The notes: generated by a model from the sequence alone, not told the origin. A DNA stretch of 64,000 bases from Paenibacillus lemnae (GCF_012933385.1 NZ_JABBPN010000001.1:124001-188000); one strand, 5' to 3'; numbered from the stretch's first letter, positions 16,719 to 26,153 are shown. Numbers and translations: made by a program.

Positions 16719-16755
16719 CGCCAAAGAACAATATCCATGTTCTTGGCGTTTTTTT
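16719..16755 (+). terminator. Terminator after the membrane peptide gene
   Basis: CGCCAAAGAACA (16719-16730) pairs with TGTTCTTGGCG (16739-16749) and is followed by seven T. Confidence 0.85.
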
Positions 16756-16847
16756 GTTTTTATAGTCAGGTATGCTCCTCTTTGCATAAAATTCGGGGTT
16801 GCGCACATAATACAACAGCCTATGTATTTCACGTATATGAGGAGCAG

Positions 16848-17513
16848 ATGAATGTGAAGAAGAAAGAATGGCTTGCCATGCTGTTATGCGGGGCGCTTAT
16901 TGTTGGCATGACACAAGCCGTGATGCCTGTGTCCGTGCATGCGAAGATGGATGAAATCAAGAAAGCGGATGGCCTGAGTCCCGCGATGGTGCAGTTGAAA
17001 GCAGATATGCAGAGGGCCTGGATTGACCATACCATATGGACGCGAAGCTATATCGTGAGCGCCCTTTCTAATCTTCCTGATCAGAAGGACGTATTGGCTC
17101 GGCTTTTGAAGAACCAGCAGGATATAGGCGATGTGATCAAACCGTACTACGGAGAAGCTGCAGGCAGCAAGCTGACGGCTCTTCTGAAGGAGCACATACT
17201 GATTGCAGGGAAGATCGTTGCAGCGGCCAAAGAGGGTCATTCTTCAGATGTGAAAAAGCTTGAGGCAGAGTGGCACAAAAACGCCGACGATATCGCAAAG
17301 TTTTTAAGCGGAGCCAATCCGAACTGGGACTTTAAAGAACTGCAGGATATGCTGTATACGCATCTTCAGCTGATCACGGAAATCGTCCTTGACCGGATTA
17401 AAGGGGATTGGACAGCGGATATTGCAGCAACCGATAAAAACGAGATCCATATGATTCATCTAGCGGATATTCTGACAGAAGGCATGGTTAAACAGTTTCC
17501 GGAAAAGTTTTAG
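16848..17513 (+). CDS. Secreted all-helical protein of unknown function
   Basis: A 221-residue product with a signal peptide (KKKEWLAMLLCGALIVG, likely cleaved after VSVHA). The rest is predicted helical, with conserved-looking WIDHTIWTRSYIVSAL, LLKNQQDIGDVIKPYYGEAAG, KNADDIAKFLSGANPNW and LADILTEGMVKQFPEKF. Homologues in Bacilli carry conflicting automatic names such as glycosyltransferase or acetylglutamate kinase, none supported here. ATG 16848 is only 3 nt from AGGAG (16840-16844), so GTG 16854, 9 nt away, may be the true start. A decayed copy lies at 6515-6706. Confidence 0.82.
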   Translation: MNVKKKEWLAMLLCGALIVGMTQAVMPVSVHAKMDEIKKADGLSPAMVQLKADMQRAWIDHTIWTRSYIVSALSNLPDQKDVLARLLKNQQDIGDVIKPYYGEAAGSKLTALLKEHILIAGKIVAAAKEGHSSDVKKLEAEWHKNADDIAKFLSGANPNWDFKELQDMLYTHLQLITEIVLDRIKGDWTADIAATDKNEIHMIHLADILTEGMVKQFPEKF

Positions 17514-17553
17514 AGGGTGCAGCTGAGCCCAAGCAGGCGGCTGTTGTTATATC

Positions 17554-17584
17554 AAAAAAAGGCACCCAAATTTGGGTGCCTTTC
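17554..17584. terminator. Bidirectional terminator
   Basis: AAAGGCACCCAAA and TTTGGGTGCCTTT form a perfect 13-bp palindrome with A and T runs on the outside. It separates convergent genes. Confidence 0.9.
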
Positions 17585-17633
17585 TTGATTTGAACACGAT
17601 CTGTGAGCTTGCTGCTGCTTGTGAATTTCTTTT

Positions 17634-20600
17634 TTAACGTGTAAGCAAATTGTAGAGCACTTGTGCCATCTCCGCACGGGTTGTCGTGCTTTTCGGATTG
17701 AGCTTGCCGCCGCTGCCGGTGATCATTCCACTTTGTATCAAGTGGTCCATTGCTTCCAGGGCGTAGCCGGAAATTTGACCTGCGTCGCTGTAGTCACCCG
17801 CAGTCAGATTTCCCTTCTCTCCTGGAACTTCGCCAAGCAGCTCAAGTGCCCGGTAAAGGAGCATGAACATGTCTTGTCTCGTAATCTCGCGCTCGGGTGC
17901 GAACTTGTTACCCCCCACCCCGGTGGAGAGGCCAAGCCGCTTGGATGCTGCGAGATAATCCGAGTAATAGGTATCTCCTGCATCGGAGAAGTTGTTCGCT
18001 GCATTCTCATCGGGCTCTATACCATAGGTGCGCATCAGCATGACGATGAACTGGCCGCGGGTCAGCTTCGCGCCTGGGCTGAAGACGTCTTTTCCCGTGC
18101 CGTCTGTAATCTCGCGCGCTGCGAGATAGGTCACCGCAGCATGACTCCAGTGCGCCGGTGCCACGTCGCTAAACGTTACCTTATGGTAGCCGATGGCGAA
18201 TGTGGATACATTCCCGGTCGTCAGATCCATTGTACCTGCAGCCGCATTATAGTTGCCACGGATCGGTTTCAATGTGCCGTTCTCCTGGATGGAGTAGACC
18301 AGAATGGCGTTTGGATCTTCGTTTACACTTGGTTTATACGGCAGACGGATGCTCGCTCTACCATCTCCGAGCTCGGTAACGTCCCGGCTGCCGGAGGATA
18401 CACTATAGCCGTACACCGGACGATTGCCGATTTTCGCTGCTGCATCGCCCGTAAGTCCCGAGGTGTCCTTCCGGTCCACGCTAATTTTAATATCGCCGGA
18501 GATTGCTGCCGCGTTGATGGCATCAACCGCTGCAGCATCAAAGGTCAGTGTTCCGAGGATTTCGGCATTCACCATGAGCTCGGCGCTTGTGTCAGTCGCA
18601 AGGCTGCTGAATGCATCCTTCGGGATGGTGAGATCTACCGCCTGGGCTGATGCTCCCGGCGCAAGCGTTAGCTTCACCACCGCCTTATTGCCTGCCAATT
18701 CTGCTTGACTTGCGCTTTCGATCAGCTTTGATACGACGCCTGACGCTGCACGTGCCTCCATTCGGCCGGAGCTGCCCGCAGTGCCGGGAATGGTGCTGCT
18801 GATCATTGTTGTTCCGCCCTGTGTGCTGCTGTCAATAACAGGGTTACCTGTTGCAGGTGTCTCTCCGCCGCTGCCCGGATTACCGACAGGCGGAGGCGTT
18901 ACACCGCCGCTGCCTGGTTGCTCAACAGGCGGAGGATTACCGCCAGTTTTCGTGGAAAGCTGGCTGTAAGCCTTGCCTGCAGCGTTTGCTGCAATGGCAA
19001 TCCAGGATGTTCCTGAAGGCAGGTTTCTGGACTCAAGGGAAGCTTTCGCATCCATCGCTTTCACCGTGCCGAGAGCGTTGTTGTCATACAGAACAGCATC
19101 CACAGACTTGACGTTCAGCGTCTTCGGTGCGGTATCGAAATTCATACGGAGCTCGTAGGTGTCCAAATCAGTCGCCTTCAGGCCCGCATCGTAAGAAGGC
19201 AGCTTGGGCACATTGTAATAACTGAAATCATCCAGCTTCGGTGAATAGGAAATGACGTAAATCTTTCCGTTCGCAAGATCGAAGTACAGTGTCTGATAGT
19301 AAGCATCTCCGCCTTCATTAGCGGACTGGTAATCGGTCAGGATCTGATACACGTTACGTTCCTTGATTCCATCCCCACCGTCATCAAAGCCGGCAACGTT
19401 GATGGCGGCTCCGTGATAATGCCCGTTGAGCACCATGACGACATTCGGATTCTTGGCGACCACTTCATTTTGGAAAAAGAGGCCGTGTGCGTCCTGCTCT
19501 CCTGAACCATTGGTATAACTGTGGAAGGCCAGCACGGCCTTGCGGTTCGGATACTTGGCAAGAACCTCGTTGATCCAGTCCGCTGCACTCCGGTCATAAT
19601 CGTAGCTCATATACACGAAAATCATGTCCTGGCCGCCGGCGGTCACCAAATCGTAATGGCCCAGGTTATTGTTGTAAGACTGTCCATAGACGGAACTTCC
19701 GCTAAAGCGGTCCGCTCCGAAGTAATGCTGGTAATTTTCATATCTGGCGTTATGGTTGGCGATGTCATGGTTACCGGCTAATACGCCATAAGGCAGCCCT
19801 GCATCCTCCAGAATCTTCATGTACTGATCGGCATGCTCCCATTGATAGGTCTCGTCAATATCGTCTACAAGGTCACCGGTATTCACAAGATAACGGAGAT
19901 CCATGCGTTCCTTGTTGCCCGCGATATAGCGGTTGCGGATATCAAAATTCCACGGGTAGCTCTCCGAGTAATACTGTTCGTCGGTGGTCCAGGCAATCGC
20001 AAAGTCATACTGCTCCGGCTCCCGGGTGCCATCCCAGACATAATCGTTCTTCACGGTGCTTGGGCGGCCGGCATTCGTGGCAGGCGGCAGCTCAGCGCCT
20101 CTGCCCTGGGCCAGCACGTAGACTTTACCGTCTGCAGCGTATTCTTGGGTCTCAAATACCGCAGCAATCTTGCCCTTCTCCTCGGTGGACGGAAGCGGGA
20201 GCCAGCGGCTGGCATCACTGCTGCGCACATAGAGGCGGACATCCTTGCCGTAATCCGTATCAGCATGCAGCTCCATTCTTAGAGAATGGTCTCCATCCTT
20301 GACATCCAATTCATACAGCTGGTAAGGCAAGCTGCCGTTTGTCGAGGAAACCGTTCCAATAGTACCGGTTTCCGCGGCCGCTGTGTCGTCGCCGCTTCCC
20401 TGATAGACGGTGATGCCGTTGTCTACGGTAAGGGCTTTTGCTTTATGGAAGGACACCTGTGCATCCTCTCCTCTGCCAAGAACAGCGGTCAGCTTGGCTG
20501 AATCCGCATTTACGCCGGTAGAAGAGACCGACGAGAACGATGGAATGTTTACGCTGGATGTAAAGGTCCACGTACGTGTGCCCGTATTTTCGTGAACATC

Positions 20601-23318
20601 CTGTACGACAGCTGTTAATTCATGATTTCCCGGTGCGAGGGAAGAGCCGTTGAAGCTTAGTTCATCCAGCGGTGTTCCGTCCAGTTTGAGGATCAGGGTC
20701 TCCTCCAGCACCTCGGACGCATCACTGTAATGAGGTTTGAACGTGAACGCGCCATTAATATGCTCTGGAACATCGGCTCCAATAACCGGTGCCGTGTTAT
20801 CTACAACGACGTTAATGTCCAGGCTTTCTGTACCGGAAGACAGGGAAATCGTATGGTTTCCATCTGTGAACTCTGTCGTGTCCCAGGTCATGCCATTAGC
20901 ATCCATGGATCCGGACGGGACCGTAAAGTGCAGCTCCACGGAGCGCTTGCTGCTGTTCAGCGTGATCCGGTCCGAGGAGTGGACCGCGCCGTCAGGCTGC
21001 AGCTTCGTTCCATCGGGCAGCACCAGCTGAAAGCCTGTCATATTGAAGTTATCGCTCTGGGTGCCAGGCGAAATATCCAGTGCATCAATTTCCGTACCGG
21101 CAAGGATCTGAATCGTCACTTCAGCGCTGCCGTCAGGATTGACTTGAAAGAGCTGATGGTGAATCTTGATAGCACGGGAAGGCAGCACATTATACCAGCG
21201 CGAGAACACCTGCACGAGGGTCCCGTTCGCCATGACGGCATTCTTGCGCCCGTCCAGTCCACTGATATCCAGGGTGAAGTAAGCACCCTCCTCCAGTGTG
21301 CGTGAGCTGTCAACCGCAGCACCGTCGATCTGGATGTCAACCTCTGCGTTGTCACCGGACCTGCCTGTGATGTCGACCTGGCCGGAGACAATCTGACCCT
21401 CCGACAGATTAGCGCGCAAGCCTGTAACCGGTGGATTACCAGCCACATTTACCCGATGAACAGGAGAGCTCGTTGTATGGAAAATATTTTGAGCTTCCAG
21501 GTAATATTCAATATAAGAGGCATTCAGAAACCGGTCAGCACCGATCTCTACATAGAACTTACCGGGTGTTCGTGTGTTGAATGAGTTGGATGGCTGAGCT
21601 GTCCAATCATCGGATGAATCCGTACGGTAATAGACGGTGAAATTCCGAATACCGGTAGAATCCGCGTAAGCATAAGGGATGCTGAGATCTTTCCTCGCCT
21701 GAATGGCGTTAAATTCGCCGTCATGTCCAAGTAGGGTCAGCTCAGGAACGATGCCGGAATCCTGAATCGTACTTTTCTGCTGGTCGCTCACCCGTCCGGC
21801 GGTAGGAGCGGCCTTCTTGGCAATCGGGACAGCGCCAGCCACGCCCTCTGCTGCCTGAAGCTGAACGCTGCTGCCTTCTTCAGAGCCGGCATCGGCAGAG
21901 ATGTAGGCATATGAAGATATCGTTTCCTGGCTGCCTTTGGCCGTGATGGAAATACGGGCGGTCGTATTCTTCAGCGCTTTCTGATTGTTCACCGAGAAGA
22001 GAGGCACACCCTCGGGTACACTGAGGCTTGCACGGAAGTCGGCTTCAGACGGCATCGTAACGCCGTTTTTCTCCAGATCTACACGGCGGACCCAGAATAT
22101 CGCTGCGCTTTGGGCCGGGATTTTCACCTCGGCTTCATTAAAGGTCAGCGGCAAGTCAGAGACCACGGCTGCATCCATGTCGGTATAGACCAGGTCGAAG
22201 CTGCTGCCAAAGTCCAGCTCTGAATCGGATGTGTTATAGACCTCAATGTAATCCATGCTGTCAATCGTAGCACCGCTCAGTCCTGTGTAGGACTCATGGC
22301 GCGCGATGTCATTGGGATAAATCTCGGTCAGGTACACTCCTCCGGTTGCAGCCGTTACATAGGCCGGAATAGGAATGAGCAGTGGCTGGCTTATTTCGCC
22401 GGAGGCGTCCTTCACCACAACATATAGATCCTGAGCACCGGCAGGGAGCGTTGTAAGCGGGATACTTTGCTCGCCTGCATCGATTAATGTGCCGCTTCCT
22501 GCCGCATCGATCGCTGGAGCGACATCGCCGCGGGGCACAGCAGCGTAGTAATAGGCCCCCGCTTTGCTGGAAGTAAAGGTTACCGTTGCTGAGCTGTCAC
22601 TTGTGCGGTTTACGGTGCCGGCAGTGAGCTGCGGCTTAAGAGGAAGGCTTGTCTGCTCCTGGCTCACCTGTCCAGCTGATGGAAGAGCTTGCTTGGCAAT
22701 GGCAACAGCGCCCGGGGCATTAGCTGCCGCGCGGAAATGCACACTGGTCCCTTCCGTCGCCCCGGCATCTGCGGTCACGTAGGTGTAGGAAGAGATCGTT
22801 TCGCTCGTATTCTTGGCCTTGATCGTCACCGTGGCGGTCGTGTTCTTGAGCGCCTTCTGGTTATTGACCGAGAAGACGGGCACACCCTCCGGCACACCAA
22901 GGCTTGATCGAAAATCGGCCTCGGACGGCATCGTAACGCCGTTTTTCTCCAGGTCTACACGACGAACCCAGAACACAGCTGCGCTGTGAGCCGGGATCTT
23001 CACTTCCGTTTCATTAAACGTGAGCGGCAGTTCGACTCCATCAGCGTAAACCAAGTCGTAATCTGCGCCGAAATCAAGCTCTGTGTCAGAGCCGTTATAA
23101 ACTTCAATATAATCCATGCTGTCAATGGTACTGCCGCTGAGTCCTGTGTAGGTTTCATGGCGCGCAATGTCATTGGGGTAGATCTCGGTAAGCCATACCT
23201 TCTGTTCGATTGAGGGGATCTCCGGGTCAGCCGCTTGCACAGCAGTATGAGGCCATACACCTGCCATAATGGGCAGTGTCAAAAATGCAGCTAAATATTG
23301 TCTAGTTCTTTTCTTCAT
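17634..23318 (-). CDS. Giant S-layer-anchored metallophosphoesterase with two lamin-tail-like repeats
   Basis: An 1894-residue cell-surface protein. Order: signal peptide (MKKRTRQYLAAFLTLPIM, cleaved near VQA); lamin-tail-like domain 1 (~36-175); a spacer; lamin-tail-like domain 2 (~326-475), nearly repeating domain 1 (VYLTEIYPNDIARHE, LSGATIDSMDYIEVYN, EKNGVTMPSEADFR); Ig-like segments; a calcineurin-like phosphoesterase domain (~1100-1370) with NTGDLVDD, AGNHDIA and NGHYHG; a Pro/Gly linker (~1455-1490); and three SLH motifs at the C-terminus (FSDVAPAHWSHAAV, FSDAGDTYYSDYL, YSDAGQISGYALEAM) that bind pyruvylated wall polymer. The start at 23318 is chosen for AAAAGGTGAG upstream. It probably hydrolyses extracellular phosphoesters. 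Confidence 0.92.
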   Translation of the reverse strand: MKKRTRQYLAAFLTLPIMAGVWPHTAVQAADPEIPSIEQKVWLTEIYPNDIARHETYTGLSGSTIDSMDYIEVYNGSDTELDFGADYDLVYADGVELPLTFNETEVKIPAHSAAVFWVRRVDLEKNGVTMPSEADFRSSLGVPEGVPVFSVNNQKALKNTTATVTIKAKNTSETISSYTYVTADAGATEGTSVHFRAAANAPGAVAIAKQALPSAGQVSQEQTSLPLKPQLTAGTVNRTSDSSATVTFTSSKAGAYYYAAVPRGDVAPAIDAAGSGTLIDAGEQSIPLTTLPAGAQDLYVVVKDASGEISQPLLIPIPAYVTAATGGVYLTEIYPNDIARHESYTGLSGATIDSMDYIEVYNTSDSELDFGSSFDLVYTDMDAAVVSDLPLTFNEAEVKIPAQSAAIFWVRRVDLEKNGVTMPSEADFRASLSVPEGVPLFSVNNQKALKNTTARISITAKGSQETISSYAYISADAGSEEGSSVQLQAAEGVAGAVPIAKKAAPTAGRVSDQQKSTIQDSGIVPELTLLGHDGEFNAIQARKDLSIPYAYADSTGIRNFTVYYRTDSSDDWTAQPSNSFNTRTPGKFYVEIGADRFLNASYIEYYLEAQNIFHTTSSPVHRVNVAGNPPVTGLRANLSEGQIVSGQVDITGRSGDNAEVDIQIDGAAVDSSRTLEEGAYFTLDISGLDGRKNAVMANGTLVQVFSRWYNVLPSRAIKIHHQLFQVNPDGSAEVTIQILAGTEIDALDISPGTQSDNFNMTGFQLVLPDGTKLQPDGAVHSSDRITLNSSKRSVELHFTVPSGSMDANGMTWDTTEFTDGNHTISLSSGTESLDINVVVDNTAPVIGADVPEHINGAFTFKPHYSDASEVLEETLILKLDGTPLDELSFNGSSLAPGNHELTAVVQDVHENTGTRTWTFTSSVNIPSFSSVSSTGVNADSAKLTAVLGRGEDAQVSFHKAKALTVDNGITVYQGSGDDTAAAETGTIGTVSSTNGSLPYQLYELDVKDGDHSLRMELHADTDYGKDVRLYVRSSDASRWLPLPSTEEKGKIAAVFETQEYAADGKVYVLAQGRGAELPPATNAGRPSTVKNDYVWDGTREPEQYDFAIAWTTDEQYYSESYPWNFDIRNRYIAGNKERMDLRYLVNTGDLVDDIDETYQWEHADQYMKILEDAGLPYGVLAGNHDIANHNARYENYQHYFGADRFSGSSVYGQSYNNNLGHYDLVTAGGQDMIFVYMSYDYDRSAADWINEVLAKYPNRKAVLAFHSYTNGSGEQDAHGLFFQNEVVAKNPNVVMVLNGHYHGAAINVAGFDDGGDGIKERNVYQILTDYQSANEGGDAYYQTLYFDLANGKIYVISYSPKLDDFSYYNVPKLPSYDAGLKATDLDTYELRMNFDTAPKTLNVKSVDAVLYDNNALGTVKAMDAKASLESRNLPSGTSWIAIAANAAGKAYSQLSTKTGGNPPPVEQPGSGGVTPPPVGNPGSGGETPATGNPVIDSSTQGGTTMISSTIPGTAGSSGRMEARAASGVVSKLIESASQAELAGNKAVVKLTLAPGASAQAVDLTIPKDAFSSLATDTSAELMVNAEILGTLTFDAAAVDAINAAAISGDIKISVDRKDTSGLTGDAAAKIGNRPVYGYSVSSGSRDVTELGDGRASIRLPYKPSVNEDPNAILVYSIQENGTLKPIRGNYNAAAGTMDLTTGNVSTFAIGYHKVTFSDVAPAHWSHAAVTYLAAREITDGTGKDVFSPGAKLTRGQFIVMLMRTYGIEPDENAANNFSDAGDTYYSDYLAASKRLGLSTGVGGNKFAPEREITRQDMFMLLYRALELLGEVPGEKGNLTAGDYSDAGQISGYALEAMDHLIQSGMITGSGGKLNPKSTTTRAEMAQVLYNLLTR

Positions 23319-23516
23319 GCTGTTTCTCACCTTTTTCCTGGAAGTAAGTGCTGGTTTGCTTTTATTTAAAAAATGTCCTAACACCCATATGTAAGCCAGT
23401 TTGATGTATGGACTGTCCCCTTTCTGGCATAGTTATCCAATCCTCTGAATAGGACCAGTATAAAGATCAACTGTTATCGCCTTGTAAGCTAGATATAAAG
23501 CATTTGTAAAATCGGT

Positions 23517-23544
23517 TTTGCAAACACAAACAGAATGGTATGAT
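23517..23544 (+). promoter_or_regulatory. Extended -10 promoter for leader peptide and GNAT gene
   Basis: TTTGCA (23517-23522) and TATGAT (23539-23544) are 16 nt apart, with TGG directly before the -10 box as in extended -10 promoters. Transcription would begin about 23551, only a few bases before the leader ribosome binding site. Confidence 0.6.
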
Positions 23545-23572
23545 TTGGATATATAGAAGGGAGTGATGTGGT

Positions 23573-23623
23573 ATGCGTAACATTCATGCTCTGTTGTTCG
23601 GTTTAGAGGAACTTCACTATTGA
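23573..23623 (+). CDS. 16-residue leader peptide of a putative translational attenuator
   Basis: Encodes MRNIHALLFGLEELHY, then TGA. AAGGGAG at about 23558-23564 lies 9 nt before the ATG, a good ribosome binding site. The last five codons overlap the first arm of the hairpin system at 23605-23664. This is the architecture of leader peptides of inducible resistance genes (erm, cat), in which drug-stalled ribosomes change the downstream fold. The peptide itself matches no leader that I know. Confidence 0.6.
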   Translation: MRNIHALLFGLEELHY

Positions 23624-23664
23624 TCGCAGAGGAATCGTTCCTCTGTGAAGTCAAATTCGGGAGG
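23605..23664 (+). promoter_or_regulatory. Alternative hairpins controlling the GNAT ribosome binding site
   Basis: Arm A AGAGGAA (23605-23611) and ACTTCAC (23611-23617) lies in the leader codons; arm B CAGAGGAA is 23627-23634; arm C TTCCTCTG (23638-23645) continues into TGAAGT (to 23651); the gene's own site GGGAGGAAG is 23659-23667. Arm C can pair with A, with B, or with the GAGGAA of the ribosome binding site. B:C and ACTTCAC:GTGAAGT stack into one hairpin. The three competing partners for one strand are what a translational attenuator needs. Confidence 0.55.
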
Positions 23665-23672
23665 AAGATGGG

Positions 23673-24119
23673 ATGGGAATTGATCTTAAGCCAGTATCTG
23701 TCCAGAACTGGTATGCATGTACGAAATTAAAAGTGACAGAAGAACAACGAAATGTATTTCCAGCACCTGTTGTTTACTGGATTGCTGAGTCGAAGTTTGT
23801 GGATGATTTTGAGCTGCGTGCGGTGTACTGGAATACGGACTTAGTGGGATTTATTGTTTTTTGTAACAGGCCCGATGAGGACGGGAATTATTGGATCCCC
23901 GCATTGATGATCGATGAGCAGTATCAAGGCAGAGGCTTCGGGAAATCTGCAATGGACAAGCTTATTGAGCATATGAGCTCCATGAATTGCAACAAGATCA
24001 TGATCGGACACAGACCGGATAATCTGCTGGCGGCACAGTTGTATGAATCTCTGGGATTTAAAAAAGTCAGTGAAGAAGTCATCGACGGTGAAATCATACG
24101 TTTACTGGAACTTACTTAA
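23673..24119 (+). CDS. GNAT N-acetyltransferase (BltD/PaiA-like)
   Basis: A 148-residue cytosolic acetyltransferase using acetyl-CoA. The acetyl-CoA site is in ALMIDEQYQGRGFGKSAMDKLI (Q/RxxGxG/A type), and the C-terminal LAAQLYESLGFKKVSEEVIDGE is typical of polyamine-type GNATs such as BltD. ATG 23673 lies 8 nt after GGAGG. The leader peptide and hairpins upstream suggest inducible translation, so a drug or polyamine substrate is plausible. The exact substrate is not visible. Confidence 0.87.
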   Translation: MGIDLKPVSVQNWYACTKLKVTEEQRNVFPAPVVYWIAESKFVDDFELRAVYWNTDLVGFIVFCNRPDEDGNYWIPALMIDEQYQGRGFGKSAMDKLIEHMSSMNCNKIMIGHRPDNLLAAQLYESLGFKKVSEEVIDGEIIRLLELT

Positions 24120-24288
24120 GCAAATCCATTCAGGAAATCAGATCGCAAGAGCGATGGGAGGAATGATTCGTACCCGCAGTGTCTCTAAGCATCAAATGGG
24201 ACAGCCCTTTAAACTTGCCGTAGCAGGAAATGAACCGTATCATGAATAGTGTTATTCAATACATTGTAGAAGGCAGGATGTAATTCAA

Positions 24289-25848
24289 TTGACAGATCAA
24301 CATAAACAACAACAAAGCTATCGCTTTAGTGAAGCGCCGCTATGGAAGATTCAACAGGAATATTATGAAGAAAAAGGCATGAAGGCATGGGACAACGATC
24401 AGGTCCCCCAATATATTACGAGCAATCCGATGATCGCTGCTGCTTATGCAGACATGATCTTCGGATTTTTGCAGGATCGCGTCAACCAGGAAGGTTCCTC
24501 TGACGAGCCTGTGTACATCGTTGAGCTTGGGGCAGGGGCAGGACGATTTGCTTATCATGTCATACAGGAGCTTTGTCAGTTAAGGGATCTGGCTGGCAGT
24601 TCGCTGCCTCCTTTTCGTTATATCATGACAGACTATGCGATGAGTAATGTGAAGGCTTGGCGGGAGCACCCTGCACTGCAGCCGCTCGTTGCCGAGGGCC
24701 TGCTTGATTTTGCGCGATTTGATGCCGTTACAGATACATCTCTAAGTCTTGTTGAATCAGGGACTACCATCAAGCCGGGAGATTTGAAGCAGCCGCTGCT
24801 GGTGATCGCCAACTACTTGTTTGACAGCCTGCCGCAGGAATTGATGTATATCGGGGACGGGCAGACGTATGAAGCTGACGTATTTGTGGAGTATCCAGCC
24901 GACAAGGACGCATTGAATCGGACAGAGGTTTTAAATGGGATATCGCTAAGTTATGAGTACCGCCGGACGCCGCATTATGAGCAGGAGAACTATCCTTACC
25001 GGGATGTAGTCGCCCTATATCAGGAGCAGCTGGAAGATTCCCATGTCCTGTTTCCTGAGGTGGGATTAGGCTGTCTTGAGCGGCTCAATGACTTGTCCCA
25101 GTCTGGATTTCTGTTGATTACCGCGGACAAGGGAGATCATCTGCTGGAGAACTGGAAGTTTAACGATCCGCCGGAGCTGATTATTCATGGTAGCTTTTCG
25201 CTCACGGCCAACTTCCATGCGTTTCAGCACGTGTATGAACGCAAGGGTGCCCTGGTCCTGTTCCCGCCGCATCATTATAAAAATATTAACGTTGGCTGTA
25301 TTCTCCATGTTGATCATGCGCAGGACTATCTTCAGGTTAAATTGGCATACCGCCGAGCGGTAGAGCGGTTTGGCCCCGACGAATTTTACAGTCTGAAAGA
25401 ATGGGTAGACCGGCATCTAGAGAGCATGGGCATGCAGCAGCTGTTAAGCTTCTGGCGTCTTGGCGGATATGATGCGGAATTTTTCATCTACGGCACTGCA
25501 CGGATCTCCAGCCTGCTGCCGGAAGCAAATGATGAGGAAAGACAGGATCTATGGCGAGGTATCCAGCTGATGTGGGCTTCTAACTACGTCATGGAGCAGC
25601 GGTATGATCTGGCGCTCGATATCGGATTGCTGCTGTTCGAAATGGACCTGTACAAAGAGTCCAAACGATTCCTGGAAATTTCCGTGAAGCAGAACGAGGA
25701 TGAAGTCGTATCCACGGTATTTTATTGCCTGGCGATTTGCTGCTTTGAGCTGGAATGGAATGAAGAGGGATTGGAGTACATCAGGAAATTGCTCCAGCTT
25801 GAGCCTGATAATGAAGAGGCGCTGGCTTTGTTGAATGAGTTTTATTAA
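24289..25848 (+). CDS. MidA-like SAM-dependent methyltransferase fused to C-terminal TPR
   Basis: A 519-residue protein. Residues ~80-120 contain the SAM-binding glycine motif VELGAGAGRFAYHVIQEL, then YIMTDYAMSN and NYLFDSLPQE as in MidA/class I methyltransferases. Residues ~430-519 form tetratricopeptide-like helices (ALDIGLLLFEMDLYKESKRFLEISVKQN, CCFELEWNEEGLEYIRKLLQLEPDNEEAL). No signal peptide. TTG 24289 is used with a modest GGCAGGATG site. The methyl acceptor is unknown; the TPR part suggests a protein partner. Its stop overlaps the convergent small gene by 4 nt. Confidence 0.8.
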   Translation: MTDQHKQQQSYRFSEAPLWKIQQEYYEEKGMKAWDNDQVPQYITSNPMIAAAYADMIFGFLQDRVNQEGSSDEPVYIVELGAGAGRFAYHVIQELCQLRDLAGSSLPPFRYIMTDYAMSNVKAWREHPALQPLVAEGLLDFARFDAVTDTSLSLVESGTTIKPGDLKQPLLVIANYLFDSLPQELMYIGDGQTYEADVFVEYPADKDALNRTEVLNGISLSYEYRRTPHYEQENYPYRDVVALYQEQLEDSHVLFPEVGLGCLERLNDLSQSGFLLITADKGDHLLENWKFNDPPELIIHGSFSLTANFHAFQHVYERKGALVLFPPHHYKNINVGCILHVDHAQDYLQVKLAYRRAVERFGPDEFYSLKEWVDRHLESMGMQQLLSFWRLGGYDAEFFIYGTARISSLLPEANDEERQDLWRGIQLMWASNYVMEQRYDLALDIGLLLFEMDLYKESKRFLEISVKQNEDEVVSTVFYCLAICCFELEWNEEGLEYIRKLLQLEPDNEEALALLNEFY

Positions 25849-26042
25849 TTTTTAAAAGATAGATTGACCTCGTCCAAAGCGATCCTGAGCTTCGGCATAG
25901 TACTTGGACCGACGCCGTGCAGCTTCAAAATGTCTGCCTCGGTATATTCAGATAGGCGCTCGAGGGAGGTGATGCCTTCCCGTTCAAGAGCCCTTCGGGC
26001 AGGTGCGCTGATGTTGGAGAGAAAGGAATTACTTTCTGTCAT
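25845..26042 (-). CDS. Small helix-hairpin-helix protein resembling RNA polymerase alpha C-terminal domain
   Basis: A 65-residue cytosolic protein, NISAPARRALEREGITSLERLSEYTEADILKLHGVGPSTMPKLRIAL. This is the alpha-CTD/HhH fold, with the GVGP turn that touches DNA backbone. Free-standing copies occur in many Bacilli, usually annotated as DNA-binding protein. A GGAGCGG-like site precedes the start on the minus strand. Convergent with, and overlapping by 4 nt, the methyltransferase-TPR gene. Confidence 0.82.
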   Translation of the reverse strand: MTESNSFLSNISAPARRALEREGITSLERLSEYTEADILKLHGVGPSTMPKLRIALDEVNLSFKN

Positions 26043-26123
26043 GGCAATACCGCTCCTTTGAAGAATTTACCTTTATTTTAGCGGCTGTGTGTATACTCTG
26101 CAAATAATGCATGGAGGATTGGA

Positions 26124-26153
26124 GATAAGCCCGATTTTCGGGCTTATTTTTTT
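26124..26153 (+). terminator. Terminator hairpin upstream of the oxidoreductase gene
   Basis: ATAAGCCCGA and TCGGGCTTAT-type arms around TTTT, followed by seven T. It lies 85 bp before the oxidoreductase start and can end read-through from the upstream plus-strand gene. Confidence 0.8.

Noticed and set aside
24120..24288. Possible small gene between the GNAT and methyltransferase genes
   Set aside because: Open frames there are continuations of the antisense or shifted reading of the GNAT gene with no ribosome binding site.
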